From Treponema sp. (GTDB lineage: Bacteria > Spirochaetota > Spirochaetia > Treponematales > Breznakiellaceae): a DNA stretch of 5,918 bases. The first letter of the stretch is position 1; the number at the start of each line of letters is the position of its first letter. The position numbers and the translations under genes were made by a program. The notes under the pieces are model-generated. The model was not told the origin of the DNA. It made no database searches and saw nothing but the letters and a program-made list of their open reading frames with translations. This document shows, piece after piece, positions 5,688 to 5,918 of the stretch. Where the stretch lies: assembly GCA_009780285.1 (NCBI GenBank), contig WRAL01000108.1, forward strand, positions 1 to 5,918, read 5' to 3'.

Positions 5688-5918
5688 GTTTTGCGCGCTT
5701 TGACGAGCATCACGTCCCCGGCGCCGAGGCGCTTCGCCGCCCGGTCCGCGAGGCGCTTGAGCCAGGGCGGGCAGCTGCCGGCGGCAAGCCCGCCCCAGGT
5801 GCGAAGGCCCTCGATCCGAAAGCCGGCGGAGCGCAGAAGCGCCTTGAGCGTGGCCTTTGAAAACAGGTACAAGTGATCGAAAATGGCACCGCGCCATTTG
5901 TCGGCGAAAAGGCGCGCC
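5684..5918 (-). CDS. C-terminal part of a probable SAM-dependent methyltransferase (partial)
   Basis: The frame is open from the window edge to TGA at 5686-5684, giving 77 residues of a gene that begins outside. The sequence DHLYLFSKATLKALLRSAGF (residues 15-34) matches the late part of class I methyltransferases of the Methyltransf_23/UbiG-like kind, where an H-x-x-x-FS segment precedes a helix ending in AGF. The tail closes with GAGDVMLVKARKT, a typical final strand. The SAM-binding part is not in the window, so substrate and activity cannot be judged. The four-base GTGA overlap with ecfT suggests one operon, but a functional link between methylation and transport is not shown. Confidence 0.75.
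   Translation of the reverse strand, partial: ARLFADKWRGAIFDHLYLFSKATLKALLRSAGFRIEGLRTWGGLAAGSCPPWLKRLADRAAKRLGAGDVMLVKARKT

Noticed and set aside
5688..5897. 70-residue N-terminal extension of EcfT from a start at 5897
   Set aside because: The stretch overlaps the methyltransferase gene, is basic and low in family features, and the GTGA overlap at 5684-5687 gives a normal-length EcfT.

Overview
The window looks like chromosomal DNA from a high-GC bacterium, most likely a spirochaete of the termite-gut Treponema type. That assignment is an inference. It rests on the style of the lipoprotein signal peptide (N-terminus MRNAFRVLGIAAAL, relaxed lipobox ending in Cys24), on the pairing of InlB-type repeats with an Ig-like domain that I remember from those genomes, and on the many dispersed palindromic repeats. 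No rRNA, tRNA or CRISPR array is visible.

Right half (minus strand, reading from 5918 down to 3105): a compact, translationally coupled run of three genes. The first is the C-terminal end of a probable SAM-dependent methyltransferase, cut by the window edge. The second is an EcfT-type membrane subunit that starts at a GTG overlapping the methyltransferase stop. The third is a single-chain double ABC ATPase whose ATG directly follows the ecfT stop. The last two form the energising module of an ECF-type (vitamin or metal) importer. No substrate-binding S component is in view. The ATPase has one complete and one degenerate composite ATP site, and its gene carries long G tracts, one of them inside the first Walker A motif.

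Left half: about 2.9 kb lies between two inverted 61-bp repeats (130-190 and 3068-3128, 58 of 61 identical). Each repeat begins inside the last codons of an inward-facing gene and supplies the same C-terminus, GLAAFGI-stop, to both the ATPase gene and an unidentified + strand gene at the left edge. Between them lies a minus-strand lipoprotein gene that encoded a predicted 660-residue surface protein: lipobox, InlB repeat, Ig-like domain, InlB repeat, then a six- or seven-blade BNR/Asp-box-like propeller. It is split by a roughly 108-bp nested palindromic element with perfect 16-bp termini. Removing 106 bp, leaving one TA, exactly restores the reading frame. A strong bidirectional terminator separates the lipoprotein gene from the left-edge gene. 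Upstream of the lipoprotein gene is an AT-rich relic (about 30% G+C) of a foreign gene, with an in-frame TGA.

The right half is ordinary transporter DNA, while the left half is an accessory island shaped by repeats. The best candidates for something undescribed are the palindromic element and the 61-bp repeat that supplies gene ends.
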